Assembly (NCBI RefSeq): GCF_014874095.1
Contig: NZ_JADBEB010000001.1
Location: 7,006,001-7,070,000 of the forward strand
Direction of reading: 5' to 3'
DNA from: Plantactinospora soyae
GTDB lineage: Bacteria; Actinomycetota; Actinomycetes; Mycobacteriales; Micromonosporaceae
DNA: 64,000 nucleotides
Of the stretch, positions 1 to 9,404 are shown in pieces. The notes beneath the pieces are model-generated. The model saw nothing but the letters and a program-made list of their open reading frames with translations, was not told the DNA's origin and made no database searches. The number at the start of each line of letters is the position of its first letter. Positions within the stretch are counted from its first letter, which is position 1. The position numbers and the translations under genes were made by a program.

Positions 1-754
<754 letters not shown>

Positions 755-825
755 TCATTTGCTCTTACCGTTGGTTGCTTCGGTCCGAGGCCGTACGCCA
801 GTCGCCCGGCGCCACGGGTCCGCGC

Positions 826-1269
826 TCAGCCGTCGGGCGCGGCGGAGGCCGCCGCAACACATCCGGGGCACCTGCCCCAGTAGACGACCTCAGCTTCGTC
901 GATCTCGTAGCCCGACCTGTCGACCGGCGTCAGACAGGCGGTGTAGCCGACCGCGCCATCGACGTCGGCTATGGCGCCACAGGATCGACAGACGAAATGG
1001 TGGTGGTTGTCACCGGTCCGCGCCTCGTAGCGCGCCACGGAGCCCATCGGCTCGAAACACCGGACCAGACCCGCGGCTGTCAGTGCGTGCAGCACGTCGT
1101 AGACGGCCTGGCGGGAGACCTCAGCCAGATCCTCCCGCACCACACGGATGATCGAGTCCGTGTCGGCGTGCGGGTGGTCGTGGACCGCGGACAGCACCGC
1201 CACCCGGGGGCGCGTGACACGCAGGGCGGCCCCACGCAGCATGCTCTCCACGTCCGACGTCGTTGGCAC
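826..1269 (-). CDS. furA: Fur-family peroxide regulator (FurA/CatR type)
   Basis: 147-residue Fur-family repressor, placed directly upstream of katG, where FurA proteins autoregulate and repress katG until oxidised by peroxide. The winged-helix part begins LRVTRPRVAVLSAV and contains the recognition segment VSRQAVYDVLHAL. The metal-binding region HHHFVCRSCG follows, with a second CxxC (CPGC) near the C-terminus. The chosen start is GTG at 1269 (MPTTSDVESM), because its N-terminus aligns with the length of mycobacterial FurA; an ATG eight codons later has a closer GGAG. The frame stays open further upstream, but that extension does not look like family sequence. Confidence 0.88.
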   Translation of the reverse strand: MPTTSDVESMLRGAALRVTRPRVAVLSAVHDHPHADTDSIIRVVREDLAEVSRQAVYDVLHALTAAGLVRCFEPMGSVARYEARTGDNHHHFVCRSCGAIADVDGAVGYTACLTPVDRSGYEIDEAEVVYWGRCPGCVAAASAAPDG

Positions 1270-1280
1270 GTCGTGAAGTC

Positions 1281-1301
1281 TTGTCCTTTTTCTGGAATCA
1301 A
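1281..1301. promoter_or_regulatory. Candidate FurA operator upstream of furA
   Basis: An AT-rich imperfect dyad, TTGTCC-N7-GGaatCAA, sits 12 bp upstream of the furA start in otherwise GC-rich DNA. AT-rich autoregulatory FurA boxes at this position are known in actinobacteria. Assignment here rests on position and symmetry only. Confidence 0.4.
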
Positions 1302-1650
1302 TCAAGTATCGGGCCTCGGTCCTCGACCTCGTGTCGGGACCGCAGCGCTGCGTAGCGGGTCGAACACCTGCTTCGGGGAGCACGGAGCGGTACCGGCACG
1401 ACCGCGCCAACGGCTTCACGACCACGGCCGTCAGTCGATGTCAGCTACAACCCGGATATCATCGCCCAAAAGCACCTGGTCAGTGTTCTTCTTGCCCGGT
1501 TCGGGGTCAACCCTGCCGGCGTTCTCCGCCACGCGCCGCCCGGTCCGACCACGGTGGGCGCGGTGAGAAACCCGATCCGCCCTCGCGTCCGCGAAACCAG
1601 GCGCGACCTGGCCCGGCCGGGGCGGACTCGCCGACAGCGGCTCATGAACA

Positions 1651-1688
1651 CACTCCGGCCCAGGACACTGGTGTCCTGGGCCGGAGTG
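1651..1688 (-). terminator. Perfect 18-bp stem terminator of the LPMO gene
   Basis: CACTCCGGCCCAGGACAC is followed after two bases by its exact reverse complement, 26 bp downstream of the LPMO stop codon. It is a very strong hairpin without a clear U-tract, as is common in actinomycetes. Confidence 0.85.
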
Positions 1689-1713
1689 GTGCCGCAATCG
1701 TCGGTCGTACCGA

Positions 1714-2394
1714 TCAGCTGAAGGTCACGTCACTGCACCACATGTAGGCCTGGTCGAGGTGCGAGGCCTGCCAGATGACGAAGACGATGTGGTGCCCGGT
1801 GTACCCAGAGGTCGAGACGTTGAACGTGATGTTCTGTGCCGGTGCGTAGCGCCCGGTCTGGGTGATGAAGTCGAGGTTTCCCCACCCGAGGCGCTGGGTG
1901 GCGGGGTTGAACCCCTGCTTCGAGACGTACACCCGGAAGTAGTCAGCACCGTGGCTGGCCTGATCGTGCAGCTGGACCGAGAAGTTGCGGCTGACGTTGG
2001 TCGTCTTCCACGCTCCGGTCTGGTTCAGGCTGTCGTTCCTGGACAGGCCGTTGCTGCACAGCTGGCCGTCGGGGGTACGGGCCTGGAAGTTCCCGCCGAG
2101 GCCGTCCCGCAGCGCGCTCATCCAGTTCCACATGGTGTCGGGGTTGGCCTGGAACGCTTGATAGCAGGTGGGGTCCTGTTGCTGCATGGCCGGGTTCGTG
2201 TGGCTGCTTCCCCATGCCTTCCAGCACTGGTAGGCGCGACTTCCCGGGTTGATGATGGTGCCGTGGGCCTGGGCTGCGCCGGCCCAGGGCACCATGGCGA
2301 CCATCATCGTGAGCGCCAGGGCAAGCACTCCAAGGGGCTGACGGACGGCTGATCGGGATCGCCCGCCGGATTGATCTGGCTTGCGTGAACGCAT
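1714..2394 (-). CDS. Secreted AA10 lytic polysaccharide monooxygenase (chitin/cellulose-active)
   Basis: 226-residue copper-dependent oxidase that cleaves crystalline polysaccharide outside the cell. A long signal peptide (MRSRKPDQSG, then a hydrophobic stretch ending PWAGAAQA) is followed by HGTIINPGSR. Cleavage after AQA exposes the N-terminal His that forms the histidine brace in AA10 enzymes; the second brace His is probably the one in QASHGADYF. There is no separate carbohydrate-binding module, so this is a single-domain enzyme. The ATG at 2394 has AGAGGA seven bases upstream. The CebR-like operator about 37 bp upstream suggests cellobiose-controlled expression and hence cellulose as a plausible substrate. 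Substrate preference cannot be read from sequence alone. Confidence 0.92.
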   Translation of the reverse strand: MRSRKPDQSGGRSRSAVRQPLGVLALALTMMVAMVPWAGAAQAHGTIINPGSRAYQCWKAWGSSHTNPAMQQQDPTCYQAFQANPDTMWNWMSALRDGLGGNFQARTPDGQLCSNGLSRNDSLNQTGAWKTTNVSRNFSVQLHDQASHGADYFRVYVSKQGFNPATQRLGWGNLDFITQTGRYAPAQNITFNVSTSGYTGHHIVFVIWQASHLDQAYMWCSDVTFS

Positions 2395-2430
2395 GGGTCG
2401 TCCTCTCGTTCTCCGAGATTGGAGATCAGG

Positions 2431-2444
2431 TGGGAGCGCTTCCA
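2431..2444. promoter_or_regulatory. CebR/CelR-type operator upstream of the LPMO gene
   Basis: TGGGAGCGCTTCCA differs by one base from the established CebR/CelR palindrome TGGGAGCGCTCCCA, which is released by cellobiose in Streptomyces and Thermobifida. It lies just upstream of the LPMO start, a position suited to repression. Confidence 0.8.
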
Positions 2445-2568
2445 TGAGCATTCCATCGACAGAATTGGATGTCAACATTGCTCTTGTTTGGTGCGACTGT
2501 GTGTTGACTTGACCGGAGTCGTCGTCGGATGCGGCCTCCGCGCCTGGCGAGGTCGAACCGGCCGGCAG

Positions 2569-4341
2569 TCAGGAGTCCCCTGGTCCGGTCAGCACGATCC
2601 GGGCGTCGTCCGGCAGCCGTCGGGTGGCGCCGCGCCGGTCCAGCAACTCCAGCAGCGGCACCGCGACCCGGCGGGTGGTGCCGAGCGCCTGTCGGGCGGT
2701 GCTGAGGGTGAACGGCTGGGGAAGCCCGGCCAGCACCCGTACCGCCTGGTCGAGAGCGTCCGGCAGCAGTACGACGTTGTCGGCCAGCCGGAGCAGCGCG
2801 CCGGCCCGTACGGCGGCACCGATCTCCCGGTGGCCGAGCCCGAACTCGGCGAGCCGGGTCGCCTCCGGGGCGGCGAACGGGTGCTCGGCCAACTCGGCGC
2901 CGATCCGGCGGACGGCGCGGGCGACCTGCTCGGGCAGGGCGCTGGTCGTCCCGCCCCGGGCGATCCGGCCGTTCTCGGCGACCAGCGGTGCCGTGACCAG
3001 CGCCTCGACCAGCGTCCGGTCGGGCAGGTCCAGCAGCCGGCGCAGGATGTCGACCGGGATCCCCGGCTCCAGCGGATGCGCCTGCGTCCACCGGGTCACC
3101 TCGTCGACGAGGCGTCGCCGCAGTTCCCGCCAGTGGTCGGGGTCGGCGTGCCAGTCACCGGCCACCGGTGCCGTTCCGACGGTGACTCCCATCCGTTCCA
3201 GGTCACCCCGACGCATCAGCCCCCGCCGGGCCAGTTCGGCACCCTCGTCGGGCCTACCGTCCAGCCCGGCCAGCACACCGGCCCGAGCCGAAGCCGCACC
3301 CCGACGATCCAGTGCCGGCGGTACGACGTCGAGCACGGTCACCCCGCCGGCAATGTGCCGTCGGCCGGGGTCGCGGAGCAGTGCCCGGTCGCCGATGCGC
3401 AACGGCAGCGGCCGGTCCAGCCGTAGCCGGGCGGTGTCCGCGCCGAGTGGCCGTACCCGGGCCGTCACCGCGGCCGAACCCACATGCAGGGTGACCTCCG
3501 CCGGCAGGTCGTCCACCGGGTCGCCGGCGAGCCGGACGTCCACCAGGTCGGTCTGCTGGAACCGGCCGGGAGTGAGCAGGGCGTCGCCCCGCCCGACCTG
3601 TTCCCGGGACACGCCGCGCAGGTTGACCGCGACCCGGGCCACCCCGGCCACCCGGGCGGCCGGCTGACCCAGCGACTGCAGCCCCCGGACCCGGACCCGC
3701 TCGCCGGTGGCGGTCAGTTCCAGTTCGTCACCGGTCCGCAGTTCCCCGCCGCCGAGGGTGCCGGTGACGACCGTGCCGCTGCCCCGGATGCTGAACGCCC
3801 GGTCCACCCAGAGTCGTACCGGTAGATCCGGCTGCGGTACCGGCAGCCGGGCGGCGAGCCGGTCCAACGCGGCCCGCAGTTCGGGCAGGCCGGCGCCGGT
3901 GACCGCGCTGACCGCGACGGTCTCCACCGATCCGAGCGAGCTGGCCGCGATCTCCGCCTGGGCGAGTTCGGTCGCGGCGGCCGGGTCCGCCAGGTCGGCC
4001 CGGGTCACCACCAGCAGGCCGTGCCGGACGCCGAGGGCGTCGAGCGCGGCGAGGTGTTCGGTGGACTGCGGCATCCAGCCCTCGTCGGCGGCGACCACGA
4101 ACAGCGCGGCGGGGGCGGGGCCGACCCCGGCCAGCATGTTGGGCACGAAGCGTTCGTGTCCGGGTACGTCGACGAACGCGACGACCGCCCCGGACGGCAG
4201 GGTGGTCCAGGCGAAGCCGAGGTCGATGGTCATGCCCCGGCGCCGCTCCTCGGCCCAGCGGTCCGGTTCCATCCCGGTCAGCGCCCGGACGAGGGTGGAC
4301 TTGCCGTGGTCGACGTGTCCGGCGGTCGCGACGACCTGCAC
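2569..4341 (-). CDS. selB: Selenocysteine-specific elongation factor SelB
   Basis: 590-residue GTPase that delivers Sec-tRNA to UGA codons marked by a SECIS hairpin. The N-terminal G domain shows GHVDHGKST (P-loop), DVPGHE (G3) and a TRAD G4 motif. EF-Tu-like beta-barrel domains follow, and the C-terminal third has the winged-helix character that binds the SECIS RNA. The GTG start is three bases after the selA stop and its Shine-Dalgarno lies in the selA 3' end, so the genes are translationally coupled. Its target in this window is the formate dehydrogenase alpha gene at 15.1-18.4 kb. Confidence 0.96.
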   Translation of the reverse strand: MQVVATAGHVDHGKSTLVRALTGMEPDRWAEERRRGMTIDLGFAWTTLPSGAVVAFVDVPGHERFVPNMLAGVGPAPAALFVVAADEGWMPQSTEHLAALDALGVRHGLLVVTRADLADPAAATELAQAEIAASSLGSVETVAVSAVTGAGLPELRAALDRLAARLPVPQPDLPVRLWVDRAFSIRGSGTVVTGTLGGGELRTGDELELTATGERVRVRGLQSLGQPAARVAGVARVAVNLRGVSREQVGRGDALLTPGRFQQTDLVDVRLAGDPVDDLPAEVTLHVGSAAVTARVRPLGADTARLRLDRPLPLRIGDRALLRDPGRRHIAGGVTVLDVVPPALDRRGAASARAGVLAGLDGRPDEGAELARRGLMRRGDLERMGVTVGTAPVAGDWHADPDHWRELRRRLVDEVTRWTQAHPLEPGIPVDILRRLLDLPDRTLVEALVTAPLVAENGRIARGGTTSALPEQVARAVRRIGAELAEHPFAAPEATRLAEFGLGHREIGAAVRAGALLRLADNVVLLPDALDQAVRVLAGLPQPFTLSTARQALGTTRRVAVPLLELLDRRGATRRLPDDARIVLTGPGDS

Positions 4342-4344
4342 CCC

Positions 4345-5688
4345 TCAGTCCTCCCGCCAGGATCGGGGCACCCGCAGGATGGCGGCCCGCACCGCCTCGT
4401 CGTGCTCGGTGGGCACGCAGCGCAGGTCGAGCAGCAGCCGGCCCCGTTCGAGCCGACCGAGGATCGGCGGGTCACCGAGGCGCAGCGGCTCGGCGTACTC
4501 CTCGCCGAGGGCGAGTGCCCACGATTCCAGGGTGACCTCCGGTGCGCCGCCGCCACCGACGACGGCGTCGGCGGCCAGCACCTCGGTCTTCAGCCCGGCC
4601 GCCGCAAGGTGGTCGCGCAGCCGTTCGGTGCGGATCCGCAGCGCGCCGGGGGTGGCCCGCAGGGCCCGCCAGGTCGGGGTCTCCGGGCCGGACAGCGTCG
4701 CCTCCAGCGCGGCCAGGGTCAGCTTGTCCACCCGGAGCGCCCGGGCCAGCGGATGCCGGCGCAGTCGCTCGACGAGGTCCGCGTCGCCGAGCAGCAGCCC
4801 GGCCTGCGGCCCGCCGAGCAGCTTGTCGCCGCTCGCGGTGACCAGCGTCGCGCCGGCCCGCAGCGCCGACGCCGCGTCCGGCTCGTCGGGCAGCAGCGGG
4901 TCCGGGGCCAGCAGCCCGGAACCGATGTCCACCACCACCGGTACGCCGAGGGTGGCCAGCTCCTCGACCGGTACGGCGGCGGTGAACCCCCGGACGACGA
5001 AGTTCGACGGGTGCACCTTGAGTACGAAGGCGGTCTCCGGCCCGATCGCCGCCGCGTAGTCGGCGAGCGTGCTGCGGTTGGTGGTACCGACCTCGCGGAG
5101 CCGGGCACCGGTGCTGGCCAGCAGGTCCGGCAGCCGGAAGCCGTCGCCGATCTCGACCAGTTCGCCCCGGCTGACCACGATCTCCCGACCGGTACCGGCT
5201 CCGCCACCCGCACCGACCGAAGTGATCGCGGTCGCGGCGAGGGCGAGTGCGGCGGCGCCGTTGTTGACCACGTGCACCGCGCCGGCCGCCGGTACGGCCT
5301 CGGCGAGTGCCGCCATCGCGGTCCGGCCGCGCCGGGCGCGCCGACCGGTACGGAGGTCGAGTTCGACGTCGGTGTGCCCGGCCGCCGCCACCACCGCGCT
5401 GACCGCCGCGCCGGACAGCGGCGCGCGCCCGAGGTTGGTGTGCAGCACCACCCCGGTGGCGTTGAGCACCGGGCGCAGGCCGGCGGCGGTGTCCGACAAC
5501 CCGGCCAGGGCGACGGCGAGGACGTCCTCGGGTGGGATCTCGCCCCGCCGGGCCCGGTCCTGGGCGTTGCCCACCACGGCCTTGAGCCGGGCCCGCCCGA
5601 GGGTGGCCTCGGCGGCGGCGAGCCGGGGGTCGGCGAGCAGCGTGTCGGTACGTGGCACCCGCCGCCGAGGGTCAACCGCCCCGTTCAT
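4345..5688 (-). CDS. selA: L-seryl-tRNA(Sec) selenium transferase SelA
   Basis: PLP enzyme that converts seryl-tRNA(Sec) to selenocysteinyl-tRNA(Sec) using selenophosphate. The PLP lysine lies in TASGDKLLGGPQAG; the upstream NATGVVLHTNLGRAPL and VDIGSGLL segments are typical of the family. The ATG at 5688 gives 447 residues, close to the usual length, with a G-rich stretch just upstream. A GTG at 5727 would add 13 residues and is the alternative. It forms an operon with selB, and selD is divergent 159 bp away. Confidence 0.95.
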   Translation of the reverse strand: MNGAVDPRRRVPRTDTLLADPRLAAAEATLGRARLKAVVGNAQDRARRGEIPPEDVLAVALAGLSDTAAGLRPVLNATGVVLHTNLGRAPLSGAAVSAVVAAAGHTDVELDLRTGRRARRGRTAMAALAEAVPAAGAVHVVNNGAAALALAATAITSVGAGGGAGTGREIVVSRGELVEIGDGFRLPDLLASTGARLREVGTTNRSTLADYAAAIGPETAFVLKVHPSNFVVRGFTAAVPVEELATLGVPVVVDIGSGLLAPDPLLPDEPDAASALRAGATLVTASGDKLLGGPQAGLLLGDADLVERLRRHPLARALRVDKLTLAALEATLSGPETPTWRALRATPGALRIRTERLRDHLAAAGLKTEVLAADAVVGGGGAPEVTLESWALALGEEYAEPLRLGDPPILGRLERGRLLLDLRCVPTEHDEAVRAAILRVPRSWRED

Positions 5689-5847
5689 TCCCACCCCGTT
5701 CTCGTTCCTGAACCCTTTCACCGGCACTTAACCACACCTGATCTCTGGCCGTACGGGGAAGTCCCCCCGCGCTTGTGATCATGTCCACAGAAAAGGGGCG
5801 ACATTCGACGGGTGCGATCGACCGGCCGCAGATGCGACAGTGGTCCG

Positions 5848-6867
5848 GTGACGACCACGGAACGGTATCGACTCACCCAGTACGCGCACGGGGGCGGCTG
5901 CGCCTGCAAGATCCCGCCCGGGGAGCTGGAACAGGTGGTGGCCGGCCTGGTCGGCACCTCCGCGCCGGTCGGCCCCGGCGAGCTGCTCGTCGGGCTCGAC
6001 GACGGCGACGACGCGGCGGTGGTCCGGCTGGAGTCGGGTACGGCGGTGGTGGCGACCGCCGACTTCTTCACCCCCGTGGTCGACGACCCGTACGACTGGG
6101 GTCGCATCGCCGCCGCCAACGCGCTCTCCGACGTCTACGCGATGGGCGGTACCCCGGTCGTCGCGGTGAATCTGCTGTCCTGGCCCCGCGAGGTGCTGCC
6201 GCTGACGCTGGCCGCCGAGGTGCTGCGCGGTGGCCTGGACGTGGCTCGGCTGGCGGCCTGCCACGTGGCGGGCGGGCACAGTGTGGACGATCCGGAGCCG
6301 AAGTACGGGATGGCGGTCACCGGGATCGCCGACCCGGAGCGGCTGATGCGTAACGACGCGGGCCGGGCCGGGCTGCCGCTGACCCTGACCAAGCCGCTGG
6401 GCATCGGGGTGCTGAACAGCCGGCACAAGCAGACCGGTGAGACGTTTCCGCAGGCGGTGGCTGCGATGACCGAGCTGAACCGGGAGGCGTCCGCCGCCGC
6501 GGTGACCGCCGGGGTCCGGTGCGCGACCGACGTGACCGGGTTCGGGCTGCTCGGCCATCTGCACAAGCTGGCCCGGGCCTCGGGGCTGACCGCCCGGGTC
6601 GACGCGGCGGCCGTACCGTATCTGGACGGCGCCCGGGAGGCGCTGGCCGCGGGGTTCGTCAGCGGCGGGACCCGGCGGAACCTGGACTGGGTCCGGCCGC
6701 ACGCCGAGGTCTCCGGGGTGTCCGAGGACGATCTGCTGCTGCTCGCCGACGCGCAGACCTCCGGCGGCCTGCTGATCGCCGGTGAGCTGCCCGGCCATCC
6801 GGTGATCGGCGAGTTGCTGCCGGCCCGGGGCGCCGGGGTGACCCTCGTGGTGACCGGCGGCCGATAA
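5848..6867 (+). CDS. selD: Selenide, water dikinase SelD
   Basis: 339-residue enzyme that makes selenophosphate from selenide and ATP, the donor for SelA. The glycine-rich N-terminal loop LTQYAHGGGCACK carries the catalytic Cys and Lys; this copy has Cys, not selenocysteine, at that position. The metal/ATP-binding region contains GLDDGDDAAVV and ATADFFTPVVDDPYDWG. The GTG at 5848 (MTTTERYRL) is chosen because upstream codons do not resemble the family; its Shine-Dalgarno is weak. Divergent from selA-selB, it completes a selABD locus, with no selC tRNA seen nearby. Confidence 0.95.
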   Translation: MTTTERYRLTQYAHGGGCACKIPPGELEQVVAGLVGTSAPVGPGELLVGLDDGDDAAVVRLESGTAVVATADFFTPVVDDPYDWGRIAAANALSDVYAMGGTPVVAVNLLSWPREVLPLTLAAEVLRGGLDVARLAACHVAGGHSVDDPEPKYGMAVTGIADPERLMRNDAGRAGLPLTLTKPLGIGVLNSRHKQTGETFPQAVAAMTELNREASAAAVTAGVRCATDVTGFGLLGHLHKLARASGLTARVDAAAVPYLDGAREALAAGFVSGGTRRNLDWVRPHAEVSGVSEDDLLLLADAQTSGGLLIAGELPGHPVIGELLPARGAGVTLVVTGGR

Positions 6868-6873
6868 CGTGTC

Positions 6874-6905
6874 GGGCCCCCGGGATCGGTAGATCCCGGG
6901 GGCCC
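6874..6905. terminator. Bidirectional terminator between selD and the sugar-binding protein gene
   Basis: GGGCCCCCGGGATC, loop GGTA, then the exact reverse complement: a 14-bp stem between two convergent genes, so it probably ends transcription from both sides. Confidence 0.88.
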
Positions 6906-6938
6906 GTTCGGTACGGCGCGACGCCGACCTGGCCGGTG

Positions 6939-8039
6939 CTACTTGGTGAGCGGGGCCAGCTTCGGGTCGTTGGCGTACGCCTCGACGACGTTCGCCTTGG
7001 TCACGATCACCGGCTCGAGCAGGTACGACGGGACGACCTTCACCCCGTTGTTGTACGACTCGGTGTCGTTGACCTTCGGGGCGTTACCGGCCTGCAGGTC
7101 CTTGACCATTCCGATGGTCTCCTTGACCAGGTTCCGGGTGTCCTTGTTGATCGTCGAGTACTGCTCACCGGCGACGATCGACTTGACCGACTCCACCTCG
7201 GAGTCCTGCCCGGTCACGACCGGGACGGCCTTGCCGGCACCCTTGACCGAGGTGATGATGGCGCGGGCCAGCGTGTCGTTGGGCGAGAGCACCCCGTCCA
7301 GCGTCTTGCTGCTGTAGGTCGAGGTCAGCAGGGAGTCCATCCGCCGCTGGGCGTTCTCGGCCTTCCAGCCGTCGGTGGCGGTCTGCTTGATGTCCTTCTG
7401 ACCCGAGCCGACCACCAGGGTGCCCTTGTCGATCTCCGGCTTCAGCACGTCCATCGCGCCGTCGAAGAAGACCGCCGAGTTGTTGTCGTCCGAGGAACCG
7501 GAGAACAGCTCGATGTTGTACGGGCCGGCCGGCTTCTTCGCCTTCATGCCCTCCAGCAGCGCCTGGCCCTGGAGCTGGCCGACCTTGAAGTTGTCGTACG
7601 CGACGTAGAAGTCGAGATCCTTGGTGTTCTTGATCAGCCGGTCGTACGCGATCACCGACGCGCCGGCCGCCTTGGCCTGCTCCACCTGGGTGGTGAGCTG
7701 CGCGGCGTCGGTCGCACCGATGACGATCACCTTGGCGCCCTTGGTGACCATGGCCGAGATCTGGGCCTGCTGGTCGGCGACGGTGCTGGTGGCTCCGGCG
7801 TACTGGACGTCGGACTGGAAACCGGCCTCCTTGAGCCCGTTGGTGAACAGGTCACCGGCGAGGACCCAGTTCTCGGAGGTCTTGGCCGGCAGCGCCACGC
7901 CGATCAGCGAGTTCGCGGCGAAGCCCTTCTCGGGCGCGGTCGAGCCGGCCCCGTCACCGTCGGACCGCTCGGAGCAGGCCGTCAGTGCCAACAGGGCGAT
8001 GGCGCCAACCGCCACACCCCTGGCGAGATATTTGCGCAT
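6939..8039 (-). CDS. Sugar ABC transporter substrate-binding lipoprotein (ChvE/XylF type)
   Basis: 366-residue periplasmic-binding-protein-like lipoprotein of the type I sugar family. The signal peptide ends at the lipobox LTAC (Cys22), predicting attachment to the outer face of the membrane. The body begins IGVALPAKTSENW and includes the ligand-pocket-like AGATSTVADQQAQI and TGQDSEVESVKSIVAGEQ, patterns seen in multiple-sugar/xylose binding proteins. It is the last gene of the ATPase-permease-binding protein operon, with a stem-loop between it and the permease gene. The exact sugar is not evident; xylose, arabinose or galactose are the usual ligands of close relatives. Confidence 0.9.
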   Translation of the reverse strand: MRKYLARGVAVGAIALLALTACSERSDGDGAGSTAPEKGFAANSLIGVALPAKTSENWVLAGDLFTNGLKEAGFQSDVQYAGATSTVADQQAQISAMVTKGAKVIVIGATDAAQLTTQVEQAKAAGASVIAYDRLIKNTKDLDFYVAYDNFKVGQLQGQALLEGMKAKKPAGPYNIELFSGSSDDNNSAVFFDGAMDVLKPEIDKGTLVVGSGQKDIKQTATDGWKAENAQRRMDSLLTSTYSSKTLDGVLSPNDTLARAIITSVKGAGKAVPVVTGQDSEVESVKSIVAGEQYSTINKDTRNLVKETIGMVKDLQAGNAPKVNDTESYNNGVKVVPSYLLEPVIVTKANVVEAYANDPKLAPLTK

Positions 8040-8069
8040 TTGTGCACGTGCCCTTCTTGGAGGTGAGGC

Positions 8070-8090
8070 GGGGCGGAGGTTTTCCGCCCC
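8070..8090 (-). promoter_or_regulatory. Intra-operon stem-loop before the binding-protein gene
   Basis: GGGGCGGA, loop GGTTT, TCCGCCCC lies between the permease stop and the binding-protein start. In sugar ABC operons such hairpins often stabilise or partly terminate mRNA so that binding protein exceeds permease (inference). Confidence 0.5.
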
Positions 8091-8105
8091 GTCAGACGGT
8101 GACCG

Positions 8106-9404
8106 TCAGCTGGCCACCGGAGTCTTGGCGGGCTCCTGGCCCGTCTCGACCGTGGACGCCGGTTCGGCGGGTGCCTCCCGGCGGAGTGGGCGGGTCACCG
8201 ATCCGATGATCGAGAAACGCCCCCGGTTCTTGTTGTAGACGTCGAACGCGACGGCCAGCAGCAGGACCAGTCCCTTGATGATCTGTACGCGGTCCGAGCC
8301 GACACCCATCAGCTGGAGACCGTTGTTGAGCACCGCCATCACCAGGCCACCGACGATGGACCCGCTGACCGTGCCGAGACCGCCGGAGACCGCCGCGCCA
8401 CCGATGAAGACCGCGGCGATGGCGTCCAGTTCCCAGCCGAGCCCGTCCTGCGGGCCGGAGGCGGCGGATCGGGCGACGAAGATCATGCCAGCCAGGGCCG
8501 CGAGGACCGACATGTTCATGATTACGAGGAAGTTGACCCGCTTGAGTTTGACGCCGGAGAGTTCCGCCGCCCGGGCGTTGCCCCCGACGGCGTAGATGTG
8601 CCGGCCGCCGGCGGTGTTGCGGGTGATGAAGGCGTAGATCACGACCAGTACGCCGAGGATGATGCCGGAGATCGGGAAGCTGGTACCGACCCGGCCACCG
8701 GCGAACCGCAGGCTCGCGTACGCCACCACCGCGATGGGTACGGCCACCCGGATCACCGAGATCCACATCGGCGCCAACTCGGCGTCCATCTCGCGCCGGG
8801 TCTTGCGCGCCTTCCACTCCCGGGCCACCACCGCCACGCAGACCAGCAGGCCGAGCAGCAGGGTGAGGTTGTTGTACCCGGTGTCCGGCCCGACCTCCGG
8901 CAGGAAGCCGGCGCCGATCACCTTGAAGCCCTCGGGTACCGGGATGGTGTCGGCGTTGCCGATGTACTGGTTGCCGCCCCGGAACAGCATCATCCCGGCC
9001 AGGGTCACGATGAACGCCGGCACGCCGACGTACGCCACCCAGAAGCCCTGCCAGGCGCCGATCAGGGCGCCGACGCCGAGGCCGATCAGAATCGCCACGA
9101 ACCACGGCACGTTCCAGTCCTGCATGACCCGCGCGACCACGATGCCGACGAACGCGGCGATCGAGCCGACCGAGAGGTCGATGTGACCGGCGACGATCAC
9201 CATCAGCATCCCGATCGCCAGGATCAGGATGTAGGAGTACTGGCTCACCAGCGAGATGAGGTTGCTCGAGTTGAGCGTCAGACCGTTGGTGAGAATCTGG
9301 AACAGCAGGACGATCGCCACCAGCGTGAAGATCATCCCGAACTGTCGGGCGTTGGATGTCGTCCCCGCGAACAGGGACTTCTGGAGGTCCTTGATCTTGC
9401 TCAC
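8106..9404 (-). CDS. Sugar ABC transporter permease (XylH/MmsB type)
   Basis: 432-residue integral membrane protein of the monosaccharide ABC permease family, with about ten hydrophobic segments. The conserved region [20 protein letters not shown] is typical of sugar permeases of this class, as are [18 protein letters not shown] and the late [19 protein letters not shown]. The GTG start at 9404 overlaps the ATPase stop by four bases (GTGA), indicating translational coupling. The C-terminal tail after the last membrane segment is Pro/Ala/Glu-rich and presumably cytoplasmic. Confidence 0.92.
   Translation of the reverse strand: MSKIKDLQKSLFAGTTSNARQFGMIFTLVAIVLLFQILTNGLTLNSSNLISLVSQYSYILILAIGMLMVIVAGHIDLSVGSIAAFVGIVVARVMQDWNVPWFVAILIGLGVGALIGAWQGFWVAYVGVPAFIVTLAGMMLFRGGNQYIGNADTIPVPEGFKVIGAGFLPEVGPDTGYNNLTLLLGLLVCVAVVAREWKARKTRREMDAELAPMWISVIRVAVPIAVVAYASLRFAGGRVGTSFPISGIILGVLVVIYAFITRNTAGGRHIYAVGGNARAAELSGVKLKRVNFLVIMNMSVLAALAGMIFVARSAASGPQDGLGWELDAIAAVFIGGAAVSGGLGTVSGSIVGGLVMAVLNNGLQLMGVGSDRVQIIKGLVLLLAVAFDVYNKNRGRFSIIGSVTRPLRREAPAEPASTVETGQEPAKTPVAS

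Noticed and set aside
1431-1697. Small minus-strand frame between furA and the LPMO gene
   Set aside because: Overlaps the LPMO terminator hairpin and shows no Shine-Dalgarno or recognisable sequence.
4021-5778. Long plus-strand open frame opposite selA and selB
   Set aside because: Antisense shadow; the translation has no domain and the opposite strand encodes clear SelA and SelB motifs.
5689-5847. selC tRNA(Sec) between selA and selD
   Set aside because: No long acceptor stem, UCA anticodon arm or extended variable arm can be folded from this short gap.
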